Of a DNA stretch of 64,000 bases, positions 1 to 11,659 are shown piece by piece. Source of the DNA: Aporrectodea caliginosa (Eukaryota > Annelida > Clitellata > Crassiclitellata > Lumbricidae). The notes beneath the pieces were generated by a model that did not search any database, was not told where the DNA came from, and saw only the letters and a program-made list of their open reading frames with translations. Each line of letters begins with the position of its first letter. Positions within the stretch are counted from its first letter, which is position 1. Location of the stretch: assembly GCA_020284085.1 (NCBI GenBank), contig JACEVL010000497.1, positions 732,501 to 796,500 on the forward strand, read 5' to 3'. Both the position numbers and the translations under genes were made by a program.

Positions 1-499
1 CCGCTCAGCTTCCGTAGCCATTATCGCTATGGCAACCATTGATGAATTCCGCCCTGTGAACCACTCGCGCGCTGCTGGACGTTGGACGGACGAATAACCA
101 ACCGAAAGCCATGTTCATTCGGTCGTATAAATGGCTTAAACCGTCTGTCGGCTTTTACCCGTATATATTCTTTAAGGGGTGTCTCAGATAGTGCAAAAAA
201 CTAGAACTAAGTGCGGTGAATAATTAAACTGGTCTCCATGACTTCGCTCTTGCGTGGTACAGAGAAATTTCGGCGAATTTTGTAAGTGCAGTTTCATGAA
301 TTAGCAAGTCTCCAGACAGTCCATGGAGTGGGTCGCCTAGTATTTAGCTGATTGAATTCCTCTGTCAGGCCCAGCAGCTTGGTCCAATGGTCCATTGCAG
401 GTCATATATACACATATTACTCCGGGAGAGGCCTACATCTTCCATTGTTTATATCTTATCGAATATAGAATATGTAGGCCTACAATACACAATTTTTTT
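1..499. other. Intergenic, no gene seen
   Basis: No coding region is recognised. A stretch near 210-290 (GCGGTGAATAAT followed by CTGGTCTCC and a GAGAAATTT word) recurs near 10308-10365, so part of this is a dispersed repeat. A TAGGCCTA palindrome lies at 475-482. Confidence 0.4.
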
Positions 500-2042
500 T
501 ATCGCGCTTTAAAAAGACAGGTCTTGCACGACAGCGCGTTTCGCTATATTCTTAATCATAGTGCAAGGTGAACAGATGAGTTTTTAATTTTGTTTTAAAC
601 TGAGCAACAGATGTGCCCTGTTGAACTGAAGTTGGAAGACTGTTCCATTCTGAGGGTCCTGAGACAGAGAAAGCACGGTTTCCAAACTCCCGGTTTGTGC
701 GAAGTACGGTGAAATCCCCTCGAGTCGACGATCGGAGTCCTCTAGTATTGAAAACAGGACATGACATGACTATGGATGCTACATGTATGTATGTGGGAAA
801 GGTTCCAGAGTATATGTGATACATAAGGAGGCAAATTTTGAAGGCGATACAGGCGCGGATGGGAAGCCAGTGGAGTTGTTGCAGTGTAGGCAGGATGTGA
901 TATCTTGTAACAAGATCTTTTATGAGGGGAGCGGCGATGTGTAGAACTGAGGAGAAGGGTTGCAGTGTCGATGAAGGAAGACCGGATAGGACAGATTTGC
1001 AGTAGTCGAGGCGAGCGATGACGAGAGCTTGGATGAGGATACGAAGGCAGGTTTAATCGAGGCAGCGTTTCACTTGTCGGATTCGGTGAAGGTGGAAAAT
1101 AGCATGATTTGGCAACGGAAGAAATGTGCTGAGTCATGTTTAGGCTGCAGTCTAGCAGAACACCGAGGTCGCGAATCACATCAGATCGTAGAATAGCGCA
1201 GTTTGATCTCGAGATTAAGAGTTTTTATTTGTTTATTATCGTCTGGATGCGAATGATAGGCCTACATTTTGTTTCGGCTTCGACGGTCGAACCAGATGAG
1301 TTCTGTTTTGGTGGCATTTAGCTTCAGACGCATAGATGCGCACGCGGATTGAATATAATTATTACGGACACATGCCGGAATTTTGATTTTCATGTTATCA
1401 AAGTTTTTGCCAGAGAGTTTCATGTAGAGTTGGGTGTCGTCAGCATATAAGTGGATCATAAGCCCATGTTGTGAAGCAATGTTGACAATGTTGGAGGTGT
1501 AATACAATATAAAGATAAGTGGGCCAAGGATGGAGCCTTGGAGAACACTAAAGAGGACAGAGGAGGATTTTGGATGAGCTGCCACCAAGTTTAATACTGT
1601 GAGTCCTTGAATAGTTAAGGCAGTGACACCGAATTGTAAGCTATACTTCCAGGATTTTAAGGAGAATGGTTTGGTCCACACAGTCTAAACCCGTAGAGAA
1701 ATCGTGTAGTAATAGAGCTGTGGTGAATCCAGAGCCAAGGGCCAGGACAATGTTATTATAGACTTTAATAACCGCGGTTTCAATGGAGTGATGGCAACGG
1801 ACTGTAAGTGGAAGCAGAATATGATGTGATCCAACGTAGTCAGATAGTTGTTTGCGGATGACAATTTCAGCGAGTTTCGAGATGAAGGACATGCTTGAGA
1901 TGGGTCGATAACTGGCTGGATCCGTCGTGTTGAGTCCCGGTTTCTTTACCCGAGATCGGATGATGGCACGGTGTGTTTTGCAGGTAGAGAAGCTTGGGTT
2001 ATGGAAACATTGGTGAGGAGAGCGAGGATCGGGGCGAAGACG
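500..2042 (-). mobile_element. L2/CR1-like LINE fragment, decayed
   Basis: The minus strand carries broken pieces of a non-LTR reverse transcriptase in order. A pre-RT segment with SYRPIS-type wording lies at 1641-2042. The RT core with LYADDTQLYM lies near 1430-1480. A post-RT region with VIRDLGVLLD-type wording lies near 1100-1180. The C-terminal block with AFSVSGPSEWNSLP lies near 640-700. Frameshifts and stops separate the pieces, and the endonuclease half is missing (5' truncated). The right edge abuts the 3' tail of another LINE. Family-level assignment to L2/CR1 rests on the C-terminal block; the exact clade is not certain. Confidence 0.8.
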
Positions 2043-2396
2043 GTGTATTGTATTGTATTTGATCATTTATAAAGCGCTTCTCATAGCGCTCCCAGTGAGA
2101 GGTACTTGGAGAAAAAAAAGGTTTTAAGGTGAGAGAAAGAGGAAGAGATGATACCAGAGAGTATTGTAGAGCGTAGAGAAGAAGGAAGTCCATTCCATAG
2201 AGAGGGGCCTATGGACACAAAGGATATGTATTGAGCCATTGTGGTCCTAACACGGGAAACAAAAAGGTCAAGCCGGTCAGAGGATCTTTGACGCGGCAGA
2301 GAGGGGGCGGAGAATTTGGTGACAAAGATATTTTGGCGCAAGACCCAGTTGAGATTTGAGCATGAGAATGAGAACTTTCAATTGGATGCGCACAGG
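2043..2396 (-). mobile_element. LINE 3' end fragment
   Basis: The minus strand encodes the characteristic LINE C-terminal block (SDRLDLFVSRVRTTMAQ and GPSLWNGLPSSLR at about 2150-2300). This is followed by the 3' UTR word AAGCGCTT and an ATACA pentamer tail at 2043-2060. Only the terminal 350 bp survive. It probably inserted next to, or into, the LINE to its left, and it is cut on the right by the TIR element at 2397. Confidence 0.8.
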
Positions 2397-3465
2397 TAGT
2401 CCACGGAGTCGCTAACAGAAGCGTTAGCGACTGACTTGGAGAGTTAGCGACTGACTTAGCGATTGACTTGACTGAGTCACTTGCTTTATACACTGACTAA
2501 GTCAATTACGCTTATCGACTGACTTAACGACTTGATATCGACTTCTCGGGTAATCAGGTTACGTCTGTTAGTTACCTAACATAAACTGCATTTTACGGCG
2601 TACTGTAAAGTCACGTTTCGCTGCACGTCATGGTTTGTGGCCAAATAAAGCTTTGGTAAATTAATAGCAAATATTGGTATATATACACCAACCAAGTCAA
2701 AATTATCAAACCATTATCGCGTTACATTCAAATCAGTTAAGAAACTAACGCATGCAGCATTCAAGTCTGCCTATATTAGTACGCCCATTGTAGGTAGCCT
2801 ATGTCTCACCCAGATTTATCAGTAGGCTAGTTCGCCAAATGGGCCCAAACACGGGATTGCTCTTGAAAGCGCGAATGGACACCTATTTCCCCTAATTTCA
2901 CAAATATAAATTTTTCCGGCATCATCTTTAGTTGTACCGTGTTTAAAGACACTGAAACCAGCGTATTTTCAACGCAACGTTTGCATTGAAGAGACGCCAT
3001 TTTCAATTAAAGAAGTGCGCCACGTTAGACAATGTGACTGAAAAATCTGACTGTTGATAGCATCTACGTATAGTATATTAGGCTTCAATGGTTGATAGTC
3101 TAATTATGGATTCCTTAGAAGTTAGTTCATATCTAGTAAAGTAAGTAAGTAGGTAAAATTTGTTTCATAACTGCTACATCCAGAACAATTATTGTAACTT
3201 GTTGCGTTCTGACAACAATCTTTGATTGAATAAACGAAAATACAATACAAGTACTAGGTATGCAGTAAGGTAGTAAATAAATAAATGCTAATATATTAAG
3301 TGGAAAAAGTCGATAGAAGTCGATAGCTTAGCGACTGACTTCGACTTGAGGGCTTAGCGGCGGCGGCGGCGGAGACTGCGTCCAGTCGATAGCTTTAGCG
3401 ACTGACTTCGACTTGAGGGCTTCGCGACTGGCGACGGCGACGGATGGCGGCGGCGCCGGGGACTA
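2397..3465. mobile_element. TIR element built of TAGCGACTGACTT words
   Basis: The ends are short inverted repeats: TAGTCCACGG on the left and, reverse complemented, TAGTCCCCGG on the right. Both subterminal zones (2400-2560 and 3300-3450) are arrays of near-identical words such as TAGCGACTGACTT and GTCGATAG, with a CGG-rich stretch near 3355-3375. The 2580-3300 core is AT-rich with no coding frame. The design resembles the hAT-like element at 13206-14656, whose ends start TAGACCTGGGAGTC. No 8-bp target duplication is visible because different LINE fragments flank each side. Non-autonomous; superfamily inferred. Confidence 0.5.
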
Positions 3466-3965
3466 GAAGAAGACAGTGCAAGCGGAGGAGAGGTTGAGTT
3501 AAGAGGCGAGCTAGGAGGATGAGCAAACTGGCGGAGGTCTTTTTGGAGTCCGTTCCAAAGAGCTGGTGCAGCGTAGACTAAAGAGCGGTTGCAGAATTTC
3601 AGAGAGGATGAGACTGGAGGTCGGGATAGAGAAAGGTATGATGATGAGCGAGTAGACCCAGGCGGTTGGATGGTGAACAGCTGGCGAATGTAGATGGGTT
3701 TAGACGTTTGAAGGGCATTGTATGGAAGAGATACTATTTTGTAATGGATGCGCTGAGGGACTTTAAGCCAATGAAGTGATTTGAGAACAGGGGTTATGTG
3801 GTGGTGTTTTGGAGTTTTGGTGACTGCGCGGGCGAGAGCGTTCTGGACTTTGCAGGCGTTTGATTTGAGAAGAGTCGATGTTGTAAAAGATGAAATTACA
3901 GCAGAAGAGTTTGGAATGAACAGTTGAAGTGGCTATTGTGCATGCAGTCTTGTAATCAACTGTGG
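3466..3965 (-). mobile_element. LINE fragment, same family as 19490-21745
   Basis: On the minus strand this reads like the post-RT and C-terminal part of the LINE at 20940-21500. Matching stretches include the ATTGCYACYTCMAYTGTYCA region and the CATCACATAACCCCTGTTCT region. There is no long open frame, so it is a decayed, truncated copy. Confidence 0.7.
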
Positions 3966-4059
3966 TTTAACAAGGCTGTCCATTTATCTCTCTACTGCCT
4001 TTTCAAAATAAAGCAAATAATGTTCCAGATCCGTATTGTGTTCCTGCATTCTCATTTCC

Positions 4060-4284
4060 ACCTAAAGTTTTCTCTCCTCTGCCTGTACTGCTAACTTTCT
4101 CTTTCCAGCTTCAAGTTTTCTCTCTTCTGCCTGTAAGACTAACTTTCTCTTTCCAGCTTCAAGTTTTCTCTCTTCTGCCTGTAAGGCTTACTTTCTCTTT
4201 CCAGCTTCAAGTTTTCTCTCTTCTGCCTGTAAGGCTAACTTTCTCTATTCAGCTTCAAGTTTAGACTTCGCTGCTTGTAAGCAG
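4060..4284 (-). repeat. 48-bp minisatellite, coiled-coil coding
   Basis: Four to five tandem copies of a 48-bp unit are present, with starts at about 4093, 4141, 4189 and 4237. On the minus strand one frame reads 16-residue units rich in K, E, L and A (LQAEERKLEAGKRKLA type), that is, a coiled-coil repeat. No flanking gene is recognised, so it may be a fragment of a coding exon or chance. Confidence 0.6.
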
Positions 4285-4314
4285 CAGTTACAGTGAATGG
4301 TTTTGAAACATAAT

Positions 4315-5725
4315 TCAGGGTTCTGGCATGGGTCCTGTAAACTTCCTGGCATCCATCTCCGGCCTTAAACCTCTCCATAGCTTTAATCGTATCTTCAAAT
4401 ATGCTGATGACTGCATTCTTGTGATCTTGGCTTCTAATAATTATCTCCACTATACGGATGCAGAATTAGCACCTGGGCTCTTAAATGTAATCTCCACATG
4501 AACCACTCAAAATCCTGTGAGATTGTAATTACTCAACCAAAGGTGAATCTTATACAGGCCCTCCAGTCCTGCCTGGCATTAAAAGGGTTATGTTATTATT
4601 ATATACTGGGCGTCGAGATTACCGAAAAGTTCTGTGTTTCCCCCGTATGTTCAAAGACTTTGCATTCGGGCCAAGCAATCTCTTCATGCCCATAGTATTT
4701 TGATCTGAAATGGGCTTTCGGGGTCAGGCTTCATGATGTGGTCAGGGCTACCACTATCAACCGCATGCTTAGCCATGCTATACTGTTCCCAAGTATGGTG
4801 AGGCTTCGCCAGTAAGCCGGAACTTGACTCTTTGAGCGCGCGCAAGTTGGTACGTCTTGGTTTCCTACCCAAATCTTTCCTAAAACCTTTGAGGAGCTTT
4901 GCAAATAAGCTGACCAAATAAGATGGCCTCTTTAGAAACATCTTAACAAATACTAGCCACACCCTCCACGACGATCTCCCCCTGTCAATTGTACTGGTCA
5001 TGACCTGCGCCCACGCACACATAGGGGCCGTCCATAAATGACGTCACGCTATTTTGGCCGATTTTTGACCCCCCCCCTCCCCTTGTCACACTTCGTCACA
5101 AAAAGTCACACCCCCTGAAAAATGACGTCACAAAGCTCTGAGCCCCCAAAACCAAATATCCACTTGATAATAAAACATGTTTCAAATCCCATTTATTGTC
5201 ACATTTATTGTCATTGTAATAAGTATTTAAAAATCTGATGGTGAAAAATATTTAAATAATTAGAAAATTATTAACAATGGTGTCCGTATACATTAAAATA
5301 ATCAAAAATTATGAAAATTTTAATACTCAAAATTAGTGCTGTTTTTTAAACTTAAAATGTTGTTAATTGTTAAATTTAATTACATAGACCTGATGTGACG
5401 TCACACTTCGCTGACCCCCCCCCCATGTCACACATCGTCACAAATTTTCGACCCTCCCCCCTAGGTGCGTGACGTCATTTATGGACGGCCCCATAACCGT
5501 GTTCTCCCTAGAATTGATTCCCTTACCAGGCATGGCTTCTTGGCTATAGGATGTTGTATAGTTAAACATCTGTTTTCTAGTTGGCTTAATTTTCTTCTCC
5601 TAATTATCGTTTTCTTTATTCCTAAATTATTGTTGACTTTGTATGTAAAGCGCTTGCGTTTAATAAAGAACATAGTTACTTACTTACTTACTTGCTTACT
5701 TACTTTCTTACTTACTTACTTACAA
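4315..5725 (+). mobile_element. Non-LTR retrotransposon 3' part, interrupted by MITE
   Basis: In shifting plus-strand frames the stretch reads as a decayed reverse transcriptase end. FKYADDCILVI (RT motif) lies near 4395-4430 and NHSKSCEIVIT near 4505. A typical GVEITEKFCVSP-RAKQSLHA-SGL-YCSQVW block follows, then a C-terminal NILTNTSHTLHDDLP stretch near 4945-4990. It resumes after the MITE with NRVLPRIDSLTRHGFL (5505-5550) and ends in a TTAC microsatellite tail (5685-5722). It differs from the L2-like LINEs elsewhere in the window. Decayed and 5' truncated. Confidence 0.65.
5024..5492. mobile_element. MITE with long inverted ends (GGGGCCGTCCATAAATGACG)
   Basis: The left end GGGGCCGTCCATAAATGACG is mirrored by the right end as a near-perfect inverted repeat of about 26 bp. 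The interior is AT-rich and non-coding with C-runs near both ends. An ATA on each side is the likely target duplication. It sits inside the LINE at 4315-5725, so it inserted later. Superfamily not assigned. Confidence 0.85.
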
Positions 5726-5880
5726 TAAACGCTCTTAAGATCATCTTAAGAAATCTTTAAAATTAAAAGTCCAAATACACGAGTTCCAATACATGCTTAG
5801 TAAACTCCCTCTCTTCATGTATATAATAAACCTACTCTAGAAGATGATGTATCACGTCATTTGATCCCATTTTACAAGAG
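5726..5880 (-). other. 3' flank of Star-like gene
   Basis: Short AT-rich stretch after the stop codon of the last Star-like exon. It is presumably 3' UTR. No unambiguous poly(A) signal was found close to the stop. Confidence 0.35.
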
Positions 5881-6300
5881 TTACTTTCTAGTTTCCACAT
5901 AACGTTCAAAGAATCTATAGATTTTATGCAAGAAAGGTTTAGGACGCTTATGAAAGAGAAAATCTCTCATAAAAACTCCCGTAGCTTGAATATCAATAAA
6001 CTTATGCATGTCGTAGCCCTTGCTTTGCATAAAGTCTTTACATTCTTGTTCGTTACAGATTTCTTTTAAGCATTCTACTGACATAACATTCATGTCAATT
6101 CTATCAAATGGAAATGTTTTGAGTATTTTTAATTCTAGTCCTTCGATGTCAAAGCAGAAGAAGTCGACCTTCTGAACAGCCAGAGCCAGCAGGAAAGTCT
6201 CAAGTGGAAAACAAACAGCAAATTGACTGCTATTTTTCTCCAGACTGGCTTTGTCCATTAGCAGCTGCGGCGTCTCAGGACCTTTGCCCTTAAACGGAAG
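5881..6300 (-). CDS. FkbM/Star-like methyltransferase-family protein, last exon
   Basis: The C-terminal 139 codons of a FkbM (Methyltransf_21) family protein like the invertebrate protein Star. The acceptor is CTATTTACAG just before 6300, in phase 0, and the frame runs to a TAA at 5881-5883. The hallmark FDIEGLELKILKTFPFD segment lies near codons 57-75. In this family the Asp-x-Glu-Gly motif closes the methyltransferase fold. An ETFLLAL stretch before it matches the usual 'PL.sILLAL' block, and a VMSVECL block follows. The upstream exon (8511-8705) ends in phase 0 and supplies the AdoMet-binding motif. Family membership is well supported. Animal Star-like proteins are often poorly characterised, so no substrate is proposed. 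Confidence 0.8.
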   Translation of the reverse strand, partial: LPFKGKGPETPQLLMDKASLEKNSSQFAVCFPLETFLLALAVQKVDFFCFDIEGLELKILKTFPFDRIDMNVMSVECLKEICNEQECKDFMQSKGYDMHKFIDIQATGVFMRDFLFHKRPKPFLHKIYRFFERYVETRK

Positions 6301-6589
6301 CTGTAAATAGTTACAAAGATCAGGAATATTAACTTACAGTTTTTCTTAATAAACGACCCTACTAATGATAATGCTAATTTTAGAAAGTATCTTCGTAAAC
6401 TTGCTGAGCACCCTTTATGGGCATCAAAGCATCGTTGACTTCGTTGTCAACGCCAAATATTTCTTTTAATAATTATGATGATGTCACATGCAGACTTGTA
6501 TACGACACATCAAACTGCCAGACCGAGACCGAGACAGTGAGGTCCAAGACCGAGACACAAGGTCGGACTCGGACCACGTACACACAATC

Positions 6590-6770
6590 TCCCTCGTAAA
6601 GATGATCGAAATTTCATATCTAGAATCCTGTATAAAACATTTACCAAATCCTCTGATGGTTTACTTACATTTTCTTATAAATCAACCGAATCACCTTAAT
6701 TAGACTACTCTTTACTTGTCAGCAGCAATGCGTCTGTGTCATTCTGTTATTGCAAATAAACGAATATTGA

Positions 6771-6806
<36 letters not shown>
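6590..6806 (+). mobile_element. LINE 3' end with TGATT tail
   Basis: A truncated LINE terminus: AATAAACGAATATTGATTTG followed by about eight TGATT/GATT units (6767-6806). No coding frame remains. It is nested in the hAT-like element. Confidence 0.6.
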
Positions 6807-6808
<2 letters not shown>

Positions 6809-7225
6809 GACAGTTCAAGACAAGTGAAATGCACATTGGATCCAAATACCGGAACAATTTTTTTCTCAACTTTTGAAGTATAATACCTGGGACACTGAAA
6901 TCAGCAGATCACCTGAATAGCATAAACTATAAAGAAGTTAAATATTTCAACCATTCTGAAATCCTCTAAATGAATCTAAAGTCTAAACCAACTAAATTAT
7001 GTATATTAGCGACATAAGTCACATCACTCACCTTGAGAAACTAGATGTTGTTTCAATCGTTTCGCTTATGTTGGCTTTACACCAGCGGCAAACGGCATGC
7101 CATTAATTTAGTTTTTCATTGATTTCAAATTGCGTGAATGCAAATTTCACTATTTTAGGTTCTTTATGAGACATTTTAAGATATTTGCATTGGTAGAAAT
7201 AAAAAAATTGAAATAAAGGAATAAA

Positions 7226-7736
7226 CATACCCCCAAGCCGCAATTTTTTGGGCTAACGGCTGGCTTGAGAAAATTTACGGCGGCTTTTCGGCTAGCTGTA
7301 AAATGACGTAAACAACCTTTTTCGGCTAGCCGTAAAAAAATACTGCTTGAAACATAGTTCGTTCAAACCGTGTATCGACTAGCCTATAGAGTTCCAAAAA
7401 GCCAATTAATTAGACATTAGAACATCTGCTACAATGCCATAAAAATGAACAATTAATAGTGGCACACGAAAAGTCAGTCCAAACAGTAGCCTACAGTTTC
7501 AATAAGTCCGAACTTGTACGTAATCTACAAAGTCATAACTCTTTGAAACCAGCGGGAAAACTTTACAATCACAGCTAATTTGTGCGTGTTCTAGCTGAAT
7601 TAGCTGAATGTTTCCGGCGGCTAGCCGTAAAAACATTCTCGGCAGTTTTTGGGCTAAGCCATAAAATTTCCGGCGGCTAATCGGCTTGGACAAAAATTCG
7701 GCGGCTCGGTGGCTACGGCGGCGTCTTGCGGGTGTA
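7226..7736. mobile_element. hAT MITE of AAGCCGCCGAA words
   Basis: An 8-bp target duplication GGAATAAA lies at 7218-7225 and 7737-7744. The ends CATACCCCCAAGCCGC and, reverse complemented, TACACCCGCAAGACGC match at about 12 of 16 positions. GGCTAGCCG/CGGCGGC words fill both subterminal zones. Non-coding. The 91-codon frame on its minus strand is low-complexity repeat. Confidence 0.75.
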
Positions 7737-8169
7737 GGAATAAAGTACAAACTTAAAATTGCTCTTTTCAACATCTTTTAATACCAGAAATACCGCTTTT
7801 CAAAACTTCCGATTTGTTTAGCACTTCGGATTAACTATAGTTATACGTTCGGTACAGAACAATTTTATAACGCGATACTGTCAGAAGTTCAGAACTAAAA
7901 ACAGTTTGCGCTAGACCTATGAAGACCTCGTCTACAAGAGAACAAGACTTTCGCTTCGATACAGTTTCCAAAAGTCAAGAAATGACCTCGAGACCGAGAT
8001 AGTGCGGTCCGAGACCGAGACGTCAAAAAACCTATCTTGAGATGTCTCGAGACCGAGACAGTGTCTCGAGACAATCCATGTCTGGTCACATGTAATTCTA
8101 ACTACATGTATGTGCTTATGTGTTGGCTGTTGTATCGCTTGTCACCTGATCAGGACATCCAGCGACAAA

Positions 8170-8285
8170 GCTTAATTCTAACTTGCTCACTTGAGCGCTT
8201 TTGAATAAGCTGTTGCTCTGCTCTTGACTTTTGAGTTGAGCTTTAGAAGTTTGGAGACTACGATTACGAATACGAGCAATAGAAA
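8170..8285 (+). mobile_element. LINE 3' terminus fragment
   Basis: About 100 bp match the 3' end of the LINE at 19490-21745 (TGAATAAGCTG, then TTTAGAAGTTTGGAGA and an ATTACG tail). It is a short, truncated copy in an intron of the Star-like gene. Confidence 0.65.
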
Positions 8286-8510
8286 CTTACAACCAGTAAA
8301 ACTGCAACTATATCACACAGGCAATAGAATCTTGTGTTCACAATGACTGGAGCATGAGTTTTATCACTGCCCATTGGAGCACGTCGACTGAAGCTGAGAG
8401 AGCAATCCGCCATGCGATCGAATTATAGCCATCTATTAGTAAGATAGCTAAAAAGCAATTACCAAGCATTGTCTTCATTATAACAGTTTATAAAGATAAA
8501 GCTGACGTAC

Positions 8511-8705
8511 TTTAATGGCATAGTCAACTGGACTGACACAAGCGTTGATAGTCCAAGCACGACGACTCTTTGTAAGCATCTCCGTAAAATATTCTGGATC
8601 CATTTCAATCAGCAAACCGTTCCATCCTCGCTGCTGCTCAAAGAAAATAGTATTCGATGCCTTTTCTCCATCAAGAGCTCCGCACTCGATGTAAAATCCG
8701 CTTGT
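8511..8705 (-). CDS. FkbM/Star-like methyltransferase-family protein, AdoMet-motif exon
   Basis: A 65-codon internal exon. The acceptor GTAATTTACAG precedes 8705 and the donor AAA/GTACGT follows 8511, both in phase 0. It encodes SGFYIECGALDGEKASNTIF, the family's glycine-rich motif (I-E-x-G-A-x-D-G) for binding S-adenosylmethionine. This is followed by GLLIEMDPEYF, the acidic loop. A conserved WTINACVSPVDY block ends the exon. Together with 5881-6300 it gives most of the methyltransferase fold, in the right order and phase. The intron between them holds the hAT element 6491-8084. Confidence 0.85.
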
Positions 8706-9182
8706 CTGTAAATTACACAGCAAAGAGCCTCAGTGAGTTATGCACTTATGCTTACATGATTTAAATCGCAATGTGTTAAATAAAAAAGTCAAGACTAAGT
8801 CTTTGCCGAATGTGCAGTTTCCACAGACAGGTTGTTATATTTAAATAACGTGTAATGCTTTGCGTTTATCTTGAAAGATAGCTCACTGGGCAACAAGCAT
8901 TTTGCTACTGGGATTCTAACACAGGTCTGTTCTTACCTAAATTGGCAATGCTGATTCCAAATCCGAAAATCGTTTCTGTCTATCACGTCCAGTTTTAAGT
9001 TATAGGGTTTCTAGGATTCTTTCAGCTGTATATGCCTATACCTTAATAAATTCGGCATGCTGAATCCAAATCCAAAGACCGTTTTTGTCTAACACGTCCA
9101 GTTTTTAAGTTATAATTAGATTCTGCAGCTGATCTGGATGAGTCATAATTATAAGCCTCAAATGGCTGAAGAAGAGCCTCAC

Positions 9183-9261
9183 CAATTTGACTCGTGAGAG
9201 ATTTGTTATTATCAAAGTGGAAAGCAGAAGTGTTAGGTGCAAACTCAAGCAAAGGAATCAG
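9183..9261 (-). CDS. Possible internal exon of the Star-like gene
   Basis: A good acceptor (TTTTTGTAG) precedes a frame reading LIPLLEFAPN through SLTSQIG, with a possible donor G/GTGAGG at 9183. An SQ-x-G motif is expected just upstream of the AdoMet exon in this family. However, the exon would end in phase 1 while the exon at 8705 starts in phase 0. So another exon is missing, or this is chance. Low confidence. Confidence 0.25.
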
Positions 9262-9889
9262 CTACAAAAAGTCACAAAACATTTTGTGTTTTTCGTAATA
9301 TACATACCAATCTGGCTTCCTTTTACCAAGTGGAAGGTGGCATTTGTTTCTGTGCTGATGTTGATGGTCTCAGCCATGAGCTAGGATAAGAACATGGGAA
9401 GCATTTGTTTGGCTGTCCAGAGCTTTCTAGGTATTGAAGGAGCAGTGAATTATGCTGAGCTTGTAGAGAAAATTCTGAGGGCAAATGAGTTGTTGGGTGC
9501 TAGGATGTCACTGATGTGGCATTTCTACACTTTCCACCCAATCTGGGCGATGTCAGCGATGAGCATGTGGAAAGGTTCCATCAGAATATAAATATGATGG
9601 AAAGCGGATATCAGAGGAAGTTAAATAATAGCATGATGAGAGACTATTGTTGATTCTGGCAACGAGAGACGGATGTGCCTTACAAACTCAAAAGCAAAGG
9701 CCCTAATCAGTTTTGAGCACTGCTTTCACTTAGGCCTACAGTGTGAGTTGAGAAAGACGTAATTGTTCATCAGCATGTTTGTTATAATTATGTTCTTTCT
9801 TGTTTGTTTTAACAGTAAAGACATTAACATAATTTTAGGGCGAGATATTTCATACTGCAAAATGTCCCGCATTAATTCGCAATTTTGTG

Positions 9890-10720
9890 GAACCTCACTG
9901 ATGCATAGGCCTACCTAAAAAAACCTGACGTGCTAGCCAAATTTCAATTTCATATATGAAATAAACGTCCTAAATTTGGCTAAGAATAAAGCGCAAAAGC
10001 AAATGCTTGATACAATTTTAATATCCTTTGCTTTTGCTGATAGTATGAGCTGAGAATATGCAATTGTGTAGAACTTCACTGAAGCCTTCCTGAAAAACTA
10101 GACGTGTTAGCCAAATTACGATTTCATATTTGAAATCAGCGTCCAAACTTTAGCTAAGAACAAACACAAAATCAAATGCCTCGTATACCACCTTCATCAT
10201 CGATTTCCACCGTAGCACCATGCTGTCTCCTCGGCTTGACCTCCCGGATTTTGACCTGGCACCGAAACAAACAGAGGAGTTTGGCTATTGCGGACTTGAT
10301 TTGATATAGCGCCGGTGAATAATCTGGTCTCCCTGACGTGGCTTTTGTGGGCGCTGAGAAATTTTCGAAGATTTACATTACATTACATTACATTTTTAAT
10401 ATACTTTCATTTTGTTGATGGTTTGATTTGAGAATTCGCAATTTTGAAGAAACTCATCGATGGTTACCTAAAAAACCTGACGTGCTAGCCAAATTTCGAT
10501 TTCATATTTGAAATCAGCATCCAAAATGTAGCTAAGAACAAGCGCAAAAGCAATGTCTGATACATTTTTAATACTTTGCTTTCGCTGATAGGCCTAGCAT
10601 GGGTTGAGAGGACGCAATTGTGTAGAACCTCACTTATGCGTATATAAAAAACCTGGCGTGCTAGCCAAATTTCGATTTCATATTTGAAATCAGCGCCTAT
10701 TTAGCTAAGAACAGTTCTAA
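9890..10720. repeat. About 175-bp tandem/dispersed repeat units
   Basis: Four copies of a unit containing CCTGACGTGCTAGCCAAATT and a CATATTTGAAATCAGCG word occur at about 9926, 10100, 10478 and 10655. They form two tandem pairs split by about 250 bp (10190-10440). A related CACGTCCAGTTTT word pair occurs at about 8985 and 9095. Non-coding; origin unknown. Confidence 0.7.
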
Positions 10721-11369
10721 AGTTCTGAGTAGCAAAAACAAAATATTATTTTGTTGCCCACTGTAGTCTACTACATGGCCACGCTCACTTTATATTTGTT
10801 GAGGAAAATTTCTTATCACTCAGTGAAAACGTGTAACTATATTTCGTCGTATACCTCATTGCAAATAGACAGTCTGTGTACATTTGTGACCATGTCCTAA
10901 GAAAACCTTCAAAACGTTGGAGAAGTTAATTTCCAAGAAACTTTCTTAGAAAGCAAGTAGGCATAAAAATAAAATGGGTCAAAATAAGTTCTTAGTATAT
11001 TTTCCTTCGTGTAGGCTAATAGCTATCAAAATGTAAGTCTTTATGTAAAGTGTCGATGTCTATACACTATTTAGAATTTATTCTGATGCCCTGTAACAAA
11101 AACTTAATTTAACTTGTCTTCGCGGTGCCCTTGTTTGAAGTCGTGTGTATTATCGATTATTCTCAAATGACCAAGAGATTAAAATTCATCTTAACGAGAC
11201 CTTTCACAGATGGCAGGCAGACTCAGGTGAATGAAAACTCTCGAACCTACTATGCTCATAAACATACAGAACTCCATCGCACAGCGGCTTAGGTTATGTC
11301 ATCGTTATGGTCAATTTTAACTCCATAATTCTAATTTTGCCATCGGTGAAAAAATTTATTGGTACAGCA
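10721..11369. other. Intronic, nothing recognised
   Basis: AT-rich sequence in the large intron of the Star-like gene. I see no coding, repeat or TIR structure in it. Confidence 0.4.
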
Positions 11370-11659
11370 TGGTGATATAAATTTACCGGTAAAATACTTT
11401 TGCGATAAAAACTCTGGATTTTGTTAACGGTCGAAATGGTCAAATACGGTAAAAAAAACGGTTTAAAAATGTTTTAAGTGATGTAATATTTTGGTCATGT
11501 TACCAACGGTGTATTTAACCATTTATCAGTTACAGGCAAATGCTGAAATGCCTTAGACCTTAGTAGTCCTACTGAACTGCTAAATACACAGTTTGTTTCC
11601 AAAAATATCATACAACAAATAATGGAAAGGAAGTTCAATTAAACAGGTCGTGTTCTGAA

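Larger units (their letters stand above)
6491..8084. mobile_element. hAT-like element with 8-bp TSD, in Star-like intron
   Basis: Exact 8-bp target duplication GTCACATG at 6483-6490 and 8085-8092. The ends are CAGACTTG and, reverse complemented, CAGACATGG. Both subterminal zones are arrays of the word GAGACCGAGAC (6515-6585 and 7985-8075). There is no transposase frame. It carries a LINE tail (6590-6806) and a second MITE (7226-7736). The 8-bp TSD points to hAT; the element is non-autonomous. Confidence 0.8.

Noticed and set aside
5465..5728. 87-codon plus-strand frame
   Set aside because: Joins a MITE end to a decayed LINE end and a TTAC microsatellite.
8930..8975. Possible Star-like exon ending AATTTAG/GTAAGA
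   Set aside because: Phase 0, required by the next exon, would place a stop at the junction, and the sequence is duplicated at 9040-9110.
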